Shown here: piece after piece, positions 32,496 to 39,748 of the stretch | How the letters are laid out: every line of letters begins with the position of its first letter | How positions within the stretch are numbered: the stretch's first letter is position 1 | Origin: Mycobacterium yunnanensis | Lineage (GTDB): Bacteria > Actinomycetota > Actinomycetes > Mycobacteriales > Mycobacteriaceae | NCBI RefSeq assembly: GCF_025823185.1 | Contig: NZ_JACKVK010000014.1 | Coordinates: forward strand, 40,716 to 104,715 | DNA length: 64,000 nt | Reading direction: 5' to 3' | The notes under the pieces: model-generated | Databases searched by the model: none | Seen by the model: the letters and a program-made list of their open reading frames with translations, nothing else | Told to the model about the DNA's origin: nothing | Made by a program: the position numbers and the translations under genes

Positions 32496-33442
32496 TTGGC
32501 GGCGTCCTCGTTGAACAGCTCGATGAGCTTCTGCGCCTGCTCGAGCGTGAGGTCTTTATCCGCCGTGACCGTCGCACCGGTGGCGGCCTGGACGTAGGCG
32601 AACCAGCTCTCGTCGTCGCCGTACCGTTCGGCGTCGCGAATCTGCTTGAGCTGCGCGAGCTCCGTCTTGCCGGCCAGCACCACATCGGCGGACGGCGGCG
32701 GACCGGCTTCGACAGCCGGGGCGTCACCCATCTCCCCATCGATGTAGTCCGGCTGCACGTCCACCAGGGGTCCCACGTCGGTACGAACCGTCCCATCCAG
32801 GACAGTCGCCGAGGTGAACTCCGCTGACAGCGGCAACCACTTGGCGAGCTGCTTCACCAGCGTCTTCTTCGCCATGGCATTCCAGTCCGTCACCCACGGA
32901 CCGTTCCGGCCGGCCTTCGACCGCGCGCGGATCGCCTCCACCTCGGTGTAGGTCATCACGACGAACGGGGTGCCGCCGTCCTTCAGCTGCGCCGCCGCGT
33001 ACACGTAGATCGGCTTCCCACGCTCCCCGGCCGCCGGTTCGTGCTGCAGGTCGCGCCGCAACCCCAGCGTGTACTTGAAGGTGTCGTTCTCGTAGACCAC
33101 CTCAGCCCAGATGTCCACCAGCTGACCGGAATTGCGGGCCAGCTTGATCAGCCCGCGGTACCCGGGGATGAACGTGCACACCGTGCCGTATGGCACTAGG
33201 TACGCCTCGCCCGTCGGCCCGGGCTCGAGGCCCAGCTGCGAGGACGTCATCAACGCGCCGAGGAACGACTCCGGGGTGCACCGCGCCAGTGCCGGCGTCT
33301 GCCGCAGCACCGTGGTGGCGATCCGCGCCATTCGCTCCGGGTTCATGTGCTTCGGCAACGCCCGCCCGATCTCCGGCTTCATCTGCTCGATGAGCTGCGC
33401 CAGGGTGGGCTTGTCGTTGGTCTTCGCGACTGCTGCGGTCAT
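32492..33442 (-). CDS. recT: RecT-family single-strand annealing protein
   Basis: 316 residues from ATG 33442, overlapping the nuclease stop by 4 bp. Hallmarks are MARIATTVLRQTPALARCTP, ALMTSSQLGLEPGPTGEAYL, VPYGTVCTFIPGYRGLIKLA and a conserved WNAMAKKTLVKQLAKWLPLS. RecT anneals complementary single strands produced by the partner 5'-3' exonuclease. Together with the RecE-like protein it forms the phage homologous recombination pair. Confidence 0.93.
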   Translation of the reverse strand: MTAAVAKTNDKPTLAQLIEQMKPEIGRALPKHMNPERMARIATTVLRQTPALARCTPESFLGALMTSSQLGLEPGPTGEAYLVPYGTVCTFIPGYRGLIKLARNSGQLVDIWAEVVYENDTFKYTLGLRRDLQHEPAAGERGKPIYVYAAAQLKDGGTPFVVMTYTEVEAIRARSKAGRNGPWVTDWNAMAKKTLVKQLAKWLPLSAEFTSATVLDGTVRTDVGPLVDVQPDYIDGEMGDAPAVEAGPPPSADVVLAGKTELAQLKQIRDAERYGDDESWFAYVQAATGATVTADKDLTLEQAQKLIELFNEDAAK

Positions 33443-34353
33443 GCTTGGTAGATCCCTTCGAGTTCGTTGATCAATTCGTCTGCCTGCGCGCGGATCTGCG
33501 CTTGCTCCCCGTCGCGCAACACCCAGCCCGGCAGGCTGATCGTCACGACGCCGTCGCTGTATCCCGGCCACCGACCGGACTCCTGCATCTCGGCGTACAT
33601 CCGGATCGCCTGCCGGTTCCGTCGCCGGCCCTCCGCGATCGCGTCGTCGTCGTACTGCACGACCGTCACGACGAACGGCGCCACCTTCTCCTGCACCACG
33701 AACCGGAACGCTGGATTGGCCGCCCGGCCCGTCGCGACCGCCAGGTCGATGTACCAAGCCGCCTGCATGAAGTAGCCGAGCGTGAAGAACTTCCGTTCCA
33801 ACTCAGCCGGATTCGCTGTGGTCGAGGTCTTGTAGTCGTCGATGTCCCCGTCGGGTTCGATCCAGTCGCAGCGGCCCCGCAGCTGCACACCCGTCTCCGC
33901 ATCGGTGGCGTACATGCTCACCTCTGCCTCACCGTCAGCGAACAACGGACCAGCCGACGGATGCTGCAACACCCGCTGCGCCATCTCCTCAGCCGCGGTG
34001 GCGTCATCGACATGGATCGGCACCAACCCGGCCGCGCGGGCGTCGGCGTCCGCCGCCTTCCACCCCGCCGTCGCGCGAGGGCTGTCCGCGACCGTGCCGT
34101 CCTTCTTCAGCCCATGCACGGCGGGGTTCAGGACGGAGAACTCCGCGCCCTTCCCCAACACGATCCGGTGTGCAACGTGCCCGAAGTCCCATTCCCGCTT
34201 CGGCTTGCGCGGGTTGTCCATGTACTCCCGGAACTTCGCCGGGCACGACGGCGGGAGTAGCAGCTTCGCCCCCGACACTGACAGGCTCGAACGGTCGGCG
34301 TGGTACTCGTCGTCGGCGAGGTTGTAGACCACACCGTCCGGGCGCGCGGTCAC
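33439..34353 (-). CDS. RecE-like PD-(D/E)XK exonuclease
   Basis: 304 residues from GTG 34353. The nuclease core shows FGHVAHRIVLGKG, LRGRCDWIEPDGDIDDYKTS with the Asp...Asp-x-Lys motif, and FFTLGYFMQAAWYIDLA. It belongs to the RecE/exodeoxyribonuclease VIII-like group that degrades dsDNA ends. It lies directly upstream of recT and is coupled to it by a 4-bp overlap. Confidence 0.88.
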   Translation of the reverse strand: MTARPDGVVYNLADDEYHADRSSLSVSGAKLLLPPSCPAKFREYMDNPRKPKREWDFGHVAHRIVLGKGAEFSVLNPAVHGLKKDGTVADSPRATAGWKAADADARAAGLVPIHVDDATAAEEMAQRVLQHPSAGPLFADGEAEVSMYATDAETGVQLRGRCDWIEPDGDIDDYKTSTTANPAELERKFFTLGYFMQAAWYIDLAVATGRAANPAFRFVVQEKVAPFVVTVVQYDDDAIAEGRRRNRQAIRMYAEMQESGRWPGYSDGVVTISLPGWVLRDGEQAQIRAQADELINELEGIYQA

Positions 34354-34475
34354 CGCTGATCCTCCGCGTCGGCCGCCGACATACCGTCAGCGGTGCGCAC
34401 ATCCATCGCGGTCACCAGGCGGTCACGCTCACTCATGCCGCGAACCTCCAGCCGCCACTCGTCGAGATCACTCAC
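34350..34475 (-). CDS. Small hypothetical phage protein
   Basis: 41 residues from GTG 34475 (VSDLDEWRLEVRGMSERDRL, then VTAMDVRTADGMSAADAEDQ). Both ends overlap neighbours (GTGA). Charged and probably helical. No function can be assigned. Confidence 0.55.
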   Translation of the reverse strand: MSDLDEWRLEVRGMSERDRLVTAMDVRTADGMSAADAEDQR

Positions 34476-34852
34476 AGCAGCACCCCGTTTCGGGCGGCCC
34501 GCTCCTCAGCCCACCGCACCTGCTGGGCGAACCGGGGCCCCTCGCCCTTCGGCCACCCGAAGCCGGGAAAGTGGTAGCTGATGGAGCGCGGCGAACGACC
34601 CACCGTCCGGGCTGCTTCCGCGTAGGAGCAGCCGTCCTCCAGAAGCTCACGCGCGGTGCGGAGCTCGTCCTCGGTCAACGGCTTGAGCAGACCGCGGGCC
34701 GACTCCCCTGCTCGCGCGCGGATCCGCGTCACGGTCCGAATCGTCACGCCCTCTACCGCGGCGATCTCCCGCGCTGTCCGCCCCGCCCGCGTCAGCGCCG
34801 CAACCCGGGCGCGCCGCTCCAGCACGTCCTCCCGCAGGGTGCTGGTGGTCAT
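34472..34852 (-). CDS. Protein with two helix-turn-helix motifs
   Basis: 126 residues from ATG 34852. Two HTH units are visible: AALTRAGRTAREIAAVEGVT with IRTVTRIRARAG, and ARELLEDGCSYAEAARTVGR with SPRSISYHFPGFGW. Proteins with two such modules act as small DNA-binding regulators in actinophages. It sits at the head of the recombination gene block and may control it. Confidence 0.72.
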   Translation of the reverse strand: MTTSTLREDVLERRARVAALTRAGRTAREIAAVEGVTIRTVTRIRARAGESARGLLKPLTEDELRTARELLEDGCSYAEAARTVGRSPRSISYHFPGFGWPKGEGPRFAQQVRWAEERAARNGVLL

Positions 34853-34929
34853 CGGTCCAACCACATGATGACGGCGCCCACCAGGAGCAACTCCGCCGCG
34901 AGGTAGCCCACGAACTGGGCCGCAGACAT
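34849..34929 (-). CDS. 26-residue membrane peptide
   Basis: MSAAQFVGYLAAELLLVGAV followed by IMWLDR and a stop. The ATG overlaps the upstream TGA and the stop overlaps the next ATG, so it fits the coupled operon precisely. It is one membrane helix with a charged end. Small single-helix peptides can modulate membrane proteins or act in lysis; nothing more can be said. Confidence 0.5.
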   Translation of the reverse strand: MSAAQFVGYLAAELLLVGAVIMWLDR

Positions 34930-35150
34930 CACGCGGGCACCGCCGTCAGACCGCCGGCCACGGCAGCTTCGGCAGCAGCCGCAAGAGCCCGGACGTCGTC
35001 AATGCTGTTGAAGAACAAGCAGAAGTCCATCGCGTCCCCGTCGGGATACACCTGGAGCCGTCCGCCTTCGCGGACCACCACTTCGGGTGGGCCTCCCTGA
35101 GTCCGGGCTCCCAGCTGGATACTGCAGTGGATAGAATCGTTGCCGCTCAC
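34929..35150 (-). CDS. Hypothetical phage protein
   Basis: 73 residues from GTG 35150, chosen for AAGGAG 8 nt upstream. Beta-rich start (SIHCSIQLGARTQGGPPEVV), then a helical Ala-rich end (IDDVRALAAAAEAAVAGG). No family recognised. Confidence 0.6.
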   Translation of the reverse strand: MSGNDSIHCSIQLGARTQGGPPEVVVREGGRLQVYPDGDAMDFCLFFNSIDDVRALAAAAEAAVAGGLTAVPA

Positions 35151-35184
35151 CGTGTGATCTCCTTGTTTCATCGGTGGGATGGGC

Positions 35185-35208
35185 CGTCGCCCCGGGCATG
35201 GGGCGACG
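35185..35208. other. Strong stem-loop between early genes
   Basis: CGTCGCCCC at 35185-35193 pairs with GGGGCGACG at 35200-35208 over a 6-nt loop. It lies just upstream of the ribosome binding site of the 34,929-35,150 gene and directly after the previous stop. Without a T run it may be an attenuator or RNA processing site. Confidence 0.45.
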
Positions 35209-35213
35209 CCCAA

Positions 35214-35633
35214 CTACTTCTGGGGCTCGTTCACCGCGTGGACCATCGAGCGCGCGATGTCCAAAACCCAGCCGCCGCAGGCCTCGACACCTGCCAGCCC
35301 AAGACGGCGGCTCAACTCGTCGGCAGCGGCGAATTCTTGAGCTGCGCTCAGCACGATGGGTGACTCGGCGGGAGCCAGGGGGGAAGGGACTCCCGCCGAG
35401 TCGTCAACCGCGGCCGGGGGAACCGCGGAAGTAGGGTGCCCGGCGGAGGGCGCCGACTGCTTGACGCTCACCCCCGCCGAGCAATCCGCAGACCTTGCGC
35501 TGGCTGCGGACAATCTGGGACGCACCACCACGTCGGTCAAAGCGCCAACTGCGCCAAACCCTGCACGCGCCGAACCGAAGCCGGAACGCACTGACTTGCA
35601 CGCCAACTCGACCGCCGGCAACAGATCACACAT
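35214..35633 (-). CDS. Hypothetical phage protein
   Basis: 139 residues from ATG 35633. The sequence is rich in Ala, Ser and Val with a low-complexity middle (PSAGHPTSAVPPAAVDDSAG) and a helical end (GVEACGGWVLDIARSMVHAV). No family recognised. Part of the leftward early operon. Confidence 0.55.
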   Translation of the reverse strand: MCDLLPAVELACKSVRSGFGSARAGFGAVGALTDVVVRPRLSAASARSADCSAGVSVKQSAPSAGHPTSAVPPAAVDDSAGVPSPLAPAESPIVLSAAQEFAAADELSRRLGLAGVEACGGWVLDIARSMVHAVNEPQK

Positions 35634-35811
35634 CGTCGCGGCTCGTCTCCGCCATGTCCGCGGCATCGTTGATATCCGCGTCGCGGTGGCAGCGATCGAT
35701 GATCCCGCCGTGCACGGTGTTGACGGCGTACAAGCGCCAACTCAACGTGGCACCCACGATCAGCGCCGCGACGATGAGCGCGACGAACACGACGACGTCG
35801 ACAGTGATCAC
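35626..35811 (-). CDS. Small single-pass membrane protein
   Basis: 61 residues; the N-terminal MITVDVVVFVALIVAALIVG is a membrane helix and the rest is polar and acidic. It overlaps both neighbours. Possibly an early membrane-acting protein; no family recognised. Confidence 0.62.
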   Translation of the reverse strand: MITVDVVVFVALIVAALIVGATLSWRLYAVNTVHGGIIDRCHRDADINDAADMAETSRDDV

Positions 35812-36167
35812 GACTCACCCCGCAGTTCAGCGACTTCCGCCTCGAGTTCCTGGACGCGCGTCAACGCCTCGTCCCGCTCATCGCACATCGAGTCGAGGCG
35901 GCGCGCGTACTGGTTGCGGGACTCCTGCGCGTCGTCCCGCTCCGTGTGGTAGTCGTTCATCAGACCCGTCAGGCCCGCGATGTTCGCGCCGAGGTTCTTG
36001 AACTGGTACATCACGTTGTCGAGTTCGGCCTTCGCACCATCGGTTTCGGCGCGGGCCTGCGCGAGCTCCGCAGCGAGCCGGTCACGCTCCGCGGTGACCG
36101 CATCGATCACAACCAGCGCGCCGGCCATCGTCGTCGGCACCGTCGATCCGACGATCTCCGCGCGCAT
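35808..36167 (-). CDS. Coiled-coil phage protein
   Basis: 119 residues from ATG 36167, sharing a base with the antirepressor stop; a GTG one codon upstream is also possible. Almost entirely heptad repeats (VTAERDRLAAELAQARAETD and ERDEALTRVQELEAEVAEL). Likely an oligomeric accessory protein. Confidence 0.65.
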   Translation of the reverse strand: MRAEIVGSTVPTTMAGALVVIDAVTAERDRLAAELAQARAETDGAKAELDNVMYQFKNLGANIAGLTGLMNDYHTERDDAQESRNQYARRLDSMCDERDEALTRVQELEAEVAELRGES

Positions 36168-36916
36168 CACGCTTCACCACCGATGTCGGCGAGCAAGCGC
36201 TGCAACCCCTTCGGAGTCACGCGCGGCTGCGGCGGATCCAGGACCAATTCACCCGTCTTCGGGTGGTAGTGCGACTGCGGCAGCACCGACATGTAGCCGG
36301 ACTCGATCGCGGACTGCAGAACCCGGTACCGGCCGTCGCCCATCGCGCGCCGCACCCACCCCCGCCGATTCAGCTCCGCGAACAAGCGCCGCTCGCCGGT
36401 CTTCACCCCGGCCCGCGTCAACGACTGCGCCGCGTCGCGCACCGACAGGTCACCCTCAGCGTCCAGCAGCTTGTCTGCCACCTCCGCCTTCGGCTCCAGC
36501 ACAGCGACGCGCGCCGACAGTTCCTCCACCCGCTTCGCCGTGATGGCCAAGGCCTGGTGGACGATCTCGTCTTCGGTCAGTGCGGGGACAGTGGAGTAAG
36601 CGCCGGTGTCGCGAATAGACGGCCACACCTCATGGGTGAGAAACCGGCGGAACCGGCGGGCTTCTGGCTTCCGAGAGTCGAGGACCAAGTCGGTCGCGCC
36701 GCCCTCGGTCACGACCACCATGCGGCGTATCTGGCCGCCGGACCTGATATCGGCGGTAGCGACATCAGCTTCGTCGAGCCTTTGCACAGCGTCGCTGACG
36801 TTCTTGATCTCCAGCGCCCGGCAGATGTCAGCGGCGACCGCGCAACGCACGCCGTCAATTTCGACGGTGCGGATGTCGATCGTGTCGAAGGTGAACAGCT
36901 CAATCTCAGTGCTCAT
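36167..36916 (-). CDS. Antirepressor (BRO-N plus KilA-C/ANT type)
   Basis: 249 residues from ATG 36916. The N-terminal BRO domain reads FTFDTIDIRTVEIDGVRCAV, then AADICRALEIKNVSDAVQRL, and FRRFLTHEVWPSIRDTGAYS. The C-terminal part is the ANT/KilAC domain (LLDAEGDLSVRDAAQSLTRA, ELNRRGWVRRAMGDGRYRVL). Antirepressors bind phage repressors or DNA and favour lytic growth. It follows the excisionase-like gene in the leftward early operon. Confidence 0.85.
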   Translation of the reverse strand: MSTEIELFTFDTIDIRTVEIDGVRCAVAADICRALEIKNVSDAVQRLDEADVATADIRSGGQIRRMVVVTEGGATDLVLDSRKPEARRFRRFLTHEVWPSIRDTGAYSTVPALTEDEIVHQALAITAKRVEELSARVAVLEPKAEVADKLLDAEGDLSVRDAAQSLTRAGVKTGERRLFAELNRRGWVRRAMGDGRYRVLQSAIESGYMSVLPQSHYHPKTGELVLDPPQPRVTPKGLQRLLADIGGEA

Positions 36917-37206
36917 GCTGACCTCTCGAGGCGCCGGCGGGAACGTTCGGACAGTCCGTCGAGGAAGCTGACGGTCGCAACCGCCTCCGGTTCCGCGGAC
37001 TCCACGACCGGCGCCTGGGTCGCGGGGCGGTGCTTCGCGATGAGCGCCTCGACGTCGGCCTCGGTCATGCGCCAGGTCTTGCCGACCCGATAGCCGGACA
37101 GCTCTCCGCGGTTCAACCGACGGGTGAGCCAGCGGACCGAGTCGCTCCACTCAGGTGGGAGGACCGCATCCGCCACCTCCTGAAGGGCAAATGTGCGCGG
37201 CGTCAT
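36913..37206 (-). CDS. Excisionase-like winged helix protein
   Basis: 97 residues. The first 60 residues form a MerR/Xis-type winged helix (ALQEVADAVLPPEWSDSVRW, LTRRLNRGELSGYRVGKTWR, MTEADVEALIAKHRP). Such proteins bind and bend attachment-site DNA to direct tyrosine integrases to excision. Its place early in the leftward operon means it would be made only when the repressor is lifted. It could also be a simple Cro-type regulator. Confidence 0.68.
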   Translation of the reverse strand: MTPRTFALQEVADAVLPPEWSDSVRWLTRRLNRGELSGYRVGKTWRMTEADVEALIAKHRPATQAPVVESAEPEAVATVSFLDGLSERSRRRLERSA

Positions 37207-37445
37207 GCGGGAACACTCTCGCCTCGGGTGGCGTGTGGCATTTCGGCCACGAAGAGAGAACCCGGAGGGGCGTTAAGCGCCCTCTCGATCTTGCGGGCCG
37301 TCTGCGGCGAGCAGGTCTCGCGCTGACCCGAGCGGAGGTGACCGACGATGGCCTTGCTGACGTCCGCCTTGCGGCCGAGCGACACGTTGGTTTCGTCTCT
37401 GAACTCCATGTAGGAGCGGAACGCTTCACGACTGATGAGTCGCAC
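37203..37445 (-). CDS. Cro-like XRE-family DNA-binding protein
   Basis: 80 residues from GTG 37445, chosen because GGAGG lies 6 nt upstream; an ATG at 37505 would start inside a palindrome and close to the predicted transcription start. The HTH is EFRDETNVSLGRKADVSKAI with VGHLRSGQRETCSPQTARKI. It is the first gene of the leftward operon and is divergent from the repressor-like gene, the usual place of Cro. Confidence 0.72.
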   Translation of the reverse strand: MRLISREAFRSYMEFRDETNVSLGRKADVSKAIVGHLRSGQRETCSPQTARKIERALNAPPGSLFVAEMPHATRGESVPA

Positions 37446-37487
37446 CCAGAGCCTCCGTTCACTCGACGATGTGCGTATCCGAATGCT

Positions 37488-37514
37488 ACTTGCCACGTGT
37501 GTCATGTGGCAAGT
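37488..37514. promoter_or_regulatory. Operator-like palindrome ACTTGCCAC-N9-GTGGCAAGT
   Basis: A perfect 9-bp inverted repeat (37488-37496 and 37506-37514) with a 9-nt spacer. Its right arm touches the leftward -10 hexamer, so a bound protein would block the early promoter. The TTGCC core recurs in the palindrome at 37534-37556. Confidence 0.6.
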
Positions 37515-37540
37515 GTATCCAGCGACGGATACAGCGGCAA
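37512..37540 (-). promoter_or_regulatory. Leftward early promoter (TTGCCG-N17-TACACT)
   Basis: On the minus strand -35 TTGCCG (37535-37540) and -10 TACACT (37512-37517) are 17 bp apart. Transcription would start near 37505, giving a leader of about 60 nt before the Cro-like GTG. Three palindromes overlap it. Confidence 0.5.
37514..37533. promoter_or_regulatory. Operator-like palindrome TGTATCC-N6-GGATACA
   Basis: A 7-bp perfect inverted repeat inside the leftward promoter, between its -35 and -10 elements. The same TGTATCC half-site recurs at 37592-37610, and single half-sites (GTATCCG) lie at about 37475 and 37625, indicating one binding protein with several sites. Confidence 0.6.
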
Positions 37541-37556
37541 GATCCTTTCTTGCCGC
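37534..37556. promoter_or_regulatory. Palindrome GCGGCAAGA-N5-TCTTGCCGC
   Basis: A perfect 9-bp inverted repeat overlapping the leftward -35 element. It shares the TTGCC core with the palindrome at 37488-37514, so both may bind the same regulator. Confidence 0.55.
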
Positions 37557-37591
37557 GGACGTGCAGCTAACGGAAGTACATCCACGTAATT

Positions 37592-37610
37592 TGTATCCGC
37601 GGCGGATACA
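37592..37610. promoter_or_regulatory. Operator-like palindrome TGTATCCGC-N-GCGGATACA
   Basis: A perfect 9-bp inverted repeat with a 1-nt spacer. Its right arm overlaps a TACAGT hexamer (37607-37612) that could serve as -10 for the rightward repressor gene, so autoregulation is likely. Confidence 0.6.
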
Positions 37611-37655
37611 GTGATGCTTGCCGCGTATCCGTCCCGGGAGTCAGCATTCGTAGCC

Positions 37656-38141
37656 ATGAGCCGTAAACATCCGCTCGCTGTTCGCCTTCGTGCAGCGCAG
37701 GACGCCGCCGATCCGCGGCCCTCGAACCGGAAGATCGCCGAGGCCATCGGCGTCTCTCCGCCCACGGTCGATCGGCTCATGAACGGTGAGGTCGACACCA
37801 AGCTCGAGAACCTCGACGCTGTTGCAGACTTTCTCAAGGTGCCGCGGAGCGAAGCACGCGAGCTGGCGGCGCTTCCGCCAGGCGAAGGCGATCCGTATAC
37901 CGGCCCCGAGGAGTCCCGCCAGCTGACCCGCAAGCAACGTGCCGCACTGGACGAACTGATTCGTAGCTTCGTCGCGACCCCGCGCATCGCCAGCGCTGAT
38001 AACCCGGTCACCGACATCGCAACCAAGCGTGGAACGCAGCATCGCCCCCCCGCTTCCAAAGCGGCCCGGGACACCGAACCATCTGAGGGCCGCCGCCGTC
38101 GCAAAGCCCAGGACGACGCAGCCGAAGAAACACAGGACTAG
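37656..38141 (+). CDS. XRE-family immunity repressor-like protein
   Basis: 161 residues from ATG 37656 (GTG 37611 upstream is in frame but lies within the promoter). The HTH spans about 20-60 (SNRKIAEAIGVSPPTVDRLM, LENLDAVADFLKVP). The C-terminal half is charged, ending in a Lys/Arg/Glu-rich tail, and lacks a recognisable LexA-type peptidase domain. Divergent orientation from the Cro-like gene and the flanking palindromes point to the lysogeny repressor. With an ImmA-like protease gene downstream, induction may go through proteolysis. Confidence 0.72.
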   Translation: MSRKHPLAVRLRAAQDAADPRPSNRKIAEAIGVSPPTVDRLMNGEVDTKLENLDAVADFLKVPRSEARELAALPPGEGDPYTGPEESRQLTRKQRAALDELIRSFVATPRIASADNPVTDIATKRGTQHRPPASKAARDTEPSEGRRRRKAQDDAAEETQD

Positions 38142-38146
38142 ATCAC

Positions 38147-38620
38147 GTGAGTCCTCGTCGCGAGCGCCAGCCGCCTCCTGTCACTGCGTTCCTCGCGCAA
38201 ACACTTGGCGGATACGACGCCGCTGCGCAGTTCCCCGAAGACTTGCTCTACCGCGACAAAATTGCGAGCACTCTTGGGCCGCCGATCCGCGGATGGATTC
38301 CGGAATTGGTCTTCCGCTACGCCATCTTTCAACCTTTGGAGTTGAACGTCGACTGGGCCATCATGCTGTACGCGCGCCCAGTGGGCGACAGCAGCAAAGA
38401 GGCCCGCCGGCGAGTTGAGCGTATAGACATATGCGATTCCGAAGTGCACACTCATCGGTTTCGAATGAGCGACGATCCGGACGATGACCAGGGACAACGC
38501 AAGAAACTCATCTCGCTATACGCTGGTGACGAGGCTACAGTTAGCCGACAGTACGACCTTCAGATGTCATATCTGAGCCGAGAATGGGAACAGCGGATGC
38601 GGAGGTGGCTAGATGGTTGA
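38147..38620 (+). CDS. Unknown protein of the immunity operon
   Basis: 157 residues from GTG 38147, 6 bp after the repressor stop. A segment of alternating strands (PIRGWIPELVFRYAIF, LNVDWAIMLYARPVG) is followed by RVERIDICDSEVHTHRFRMS, an acidic stretch and a helical end (MSYLSREWEQRMRRWLDG). I do not know the family with confidence. The GC content is lower than the phage average. Co-transcription with the repressor means expression in the lysogen. Confidence 0.65.
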   Translation: MSPRRERQPPPVTAFLAQTLGGYDAAAQFPEDLLYRDKIASTLGPPIRGWIPELVFRYAIFQPLELNVDWAIMLYARPVGDSSKEARRRVERIDICDSEVHTHRFRMSDDPDDDQGQRKKLISLYAGDEATVSRQYDLQMSYLSREWEQRMRRWLDG

Positions 38621-39044
38621 CGCTCATACCATCGCGACATTCGCTTTTGCGCAAATGCGGCGCGACCCCGGTTTCGGGCCTCGCTTTCCATGGGTCCGGA
38701 ACACAGTTGTCTGCGTCGAGTCGGACTTGGTCGACGACGTGTTGGTCGGGCAGTTCGCCCACTATTTCCCTGAGGGTGGCACGGTGGCGTGCTATTACCC
38801 GCAGGACCAGAGATTTATGTTCATTCAGGTGGGCGCCCCGCAGAGTCCCGGCACCGCACGCGGGGCGCCGCACCCGGACACACTTCACGCTCATGACAAA
38901 CAGCGCAAACTAACAATGGGCATGGTCATCGATTCGATATATCGAGACCGCGACGGTGACTACGCCCACCTTCCTCGATTTACGTCCGCTCAAATTGGCG
39001 AGGCGTCGACTGTCGAGGTCGAGAAGACGCTCTTGTTCACCTAG
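38613..39044 (+). CDS. Unknown protein of the immunity operon
   Basis: 143 residues; its ATG overlaps the end of the preceding gene by 8 bp. The sequence has a helix (MVDAHTIATFAFAQMRRDP), hydrophobic strands (VRNTVVCVESDLVDDVLVGQ, TVACYYPQDQRFMFIQVG) and a charged end. No family recognised. Tight coupling to the gene before it suggests that the two products act together. Confidence 0.65.
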   Translation: MVDAHTIATFAFAQMRRDPGFGPRFPWVRNTVVCVESDLVDDVLVGQFAHYFPEGGTVACYYPQDQRFMFIQVGAPQSPGTARGAPHPDTLHAHDKQRKLTMGMVIDSIYRDRDGDYAHLPRFTSAQIGEASTVEVEKTLLFT

Positions 39045-39097
39045 TACTACACCGATGTAATTACTGGTCAGGGCCTGATCTTGTCGGTGCACTCCCC

Positions 39098-39103
39098 TAC
39101 TGT
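39098..39103 (+). promoter_or_regulatory. -10 hexamer TACTGT, leaderless promoter
   Basis: TACTGT ends 7 nt before the ATG at 39111. This makes the metallopeptidase gene separately transcribable from the repressor operon. Confidence 0.42.
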
Positions 39104-39110
39104 CCGTCTC

Positions 39111-39545
39111 ATGGGGAGATACGACCCGTGGAGGGATCTGGGCCAGCGTGCCTACCTGAGCGTTGAGTTCGTCGACATGCCCACGGGGCGCCGCGGCGTC
39201 ATCTGCGGCAACGTCATCATGATCGACCGCGACCAGTTGCAGGTCGAACGTCGGTCGACCGTCGCGCATGAGCTCGTACACGACGAACGCCGCGTGTATC
39301 CGACTGAGCCGGCGTTGCGCATCCGTGAAGAGACACTCGTTGAGCGCACCGCGGCTCGTCGGCTCATCGAACTGCCCGACCTCGTCGATGCGCTGCGCGC
39401 CTGCTCATCGAGGCACGCCAGCGACGTCGCCGATCATCTATGGGTGGACCGGCCGATGCTCGAGGCCCGCATGGAATCACTCGACCCAGTCGAGGTCGCT
39501 GAACTCGAACACCACCTGGAGGACCAATGGCTCTGGATTCCCTGA
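39111..39545 (+). CDS. ImmA/IrrE-like metallopeptidase
   Basis: 144 residues from ATG 39111; a TTG at 39081 is in frame but lies before the predicted promoter hexamer. The zinc site is in RRSTVAHELVHDERR, a HExxH motif, followed by helices with EETLVERTAARRLIELP, where the Glu in ERTA is a likely third ligand. The family cleaves or inactivates XRE-type repressors to trigger gene expression. Its place beside the repressor fits control of induction. Confidence 0.8.
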   Translation: MGRYDPWRDLGQRAYLSVEFVDMPTGRRGVICGNVIMIDRDQLQVERRSTVAHELVHDERRVYPTEPALRIREETLVERTAARRLIELPDLVDALRACSSRHASDVADHLWVDRPMLEARMESLDPVEVAELEHHLEDQWLWIP

Positions 39546-39748
39546 CCCACTTGGACGCCGCGATGCTCGACCTCGAGCATCAGTGGTGGCCGACCGCCGG
39601 CCAGAAGGAGAACGCGATCCGCGATCAGCTCGGGATGACTCCAACGCGGTACTACCAGCGGCTGACCCGCCTCACGGACACCGAAGCGGCACTGGCGCAC
39701 GACCCCGTGCTGGTGAACCGACTCCGCCGGCTGCGATCGCGCCCCTAG
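39527..39748 (+). CDS. DUF3263-type small DNA-binding-like protein
   Basis: 73 residues. MLDLEHQWWPTAGQKENAIR, then DQLGMTPTRYYQRLTRL and AALAHDPVLVNRLRRLRS are the conserved parts of DUF3263, a family found in actinobacteria and their phages with an HTH-like core. It overlaps the end of the metallopeptidase gene by 19 bp and ends the rightward operon. Confidence 0.85.
   Translation: MALDSLTHLDAAMLDLEHQWWPTAGQKENAIRDQLGMTPTRYYQRLTRLTDTEAALAHDPVLVNRLRRLRSRP

Noticed and set aside
36167..37150. Longer start for the antirepressor at 37150
   Set aside because: It would overlap the excisionase-like gene almost entirely; the ATG at 36916 overlaps that gene's stop by 4 bp, as is usual here.
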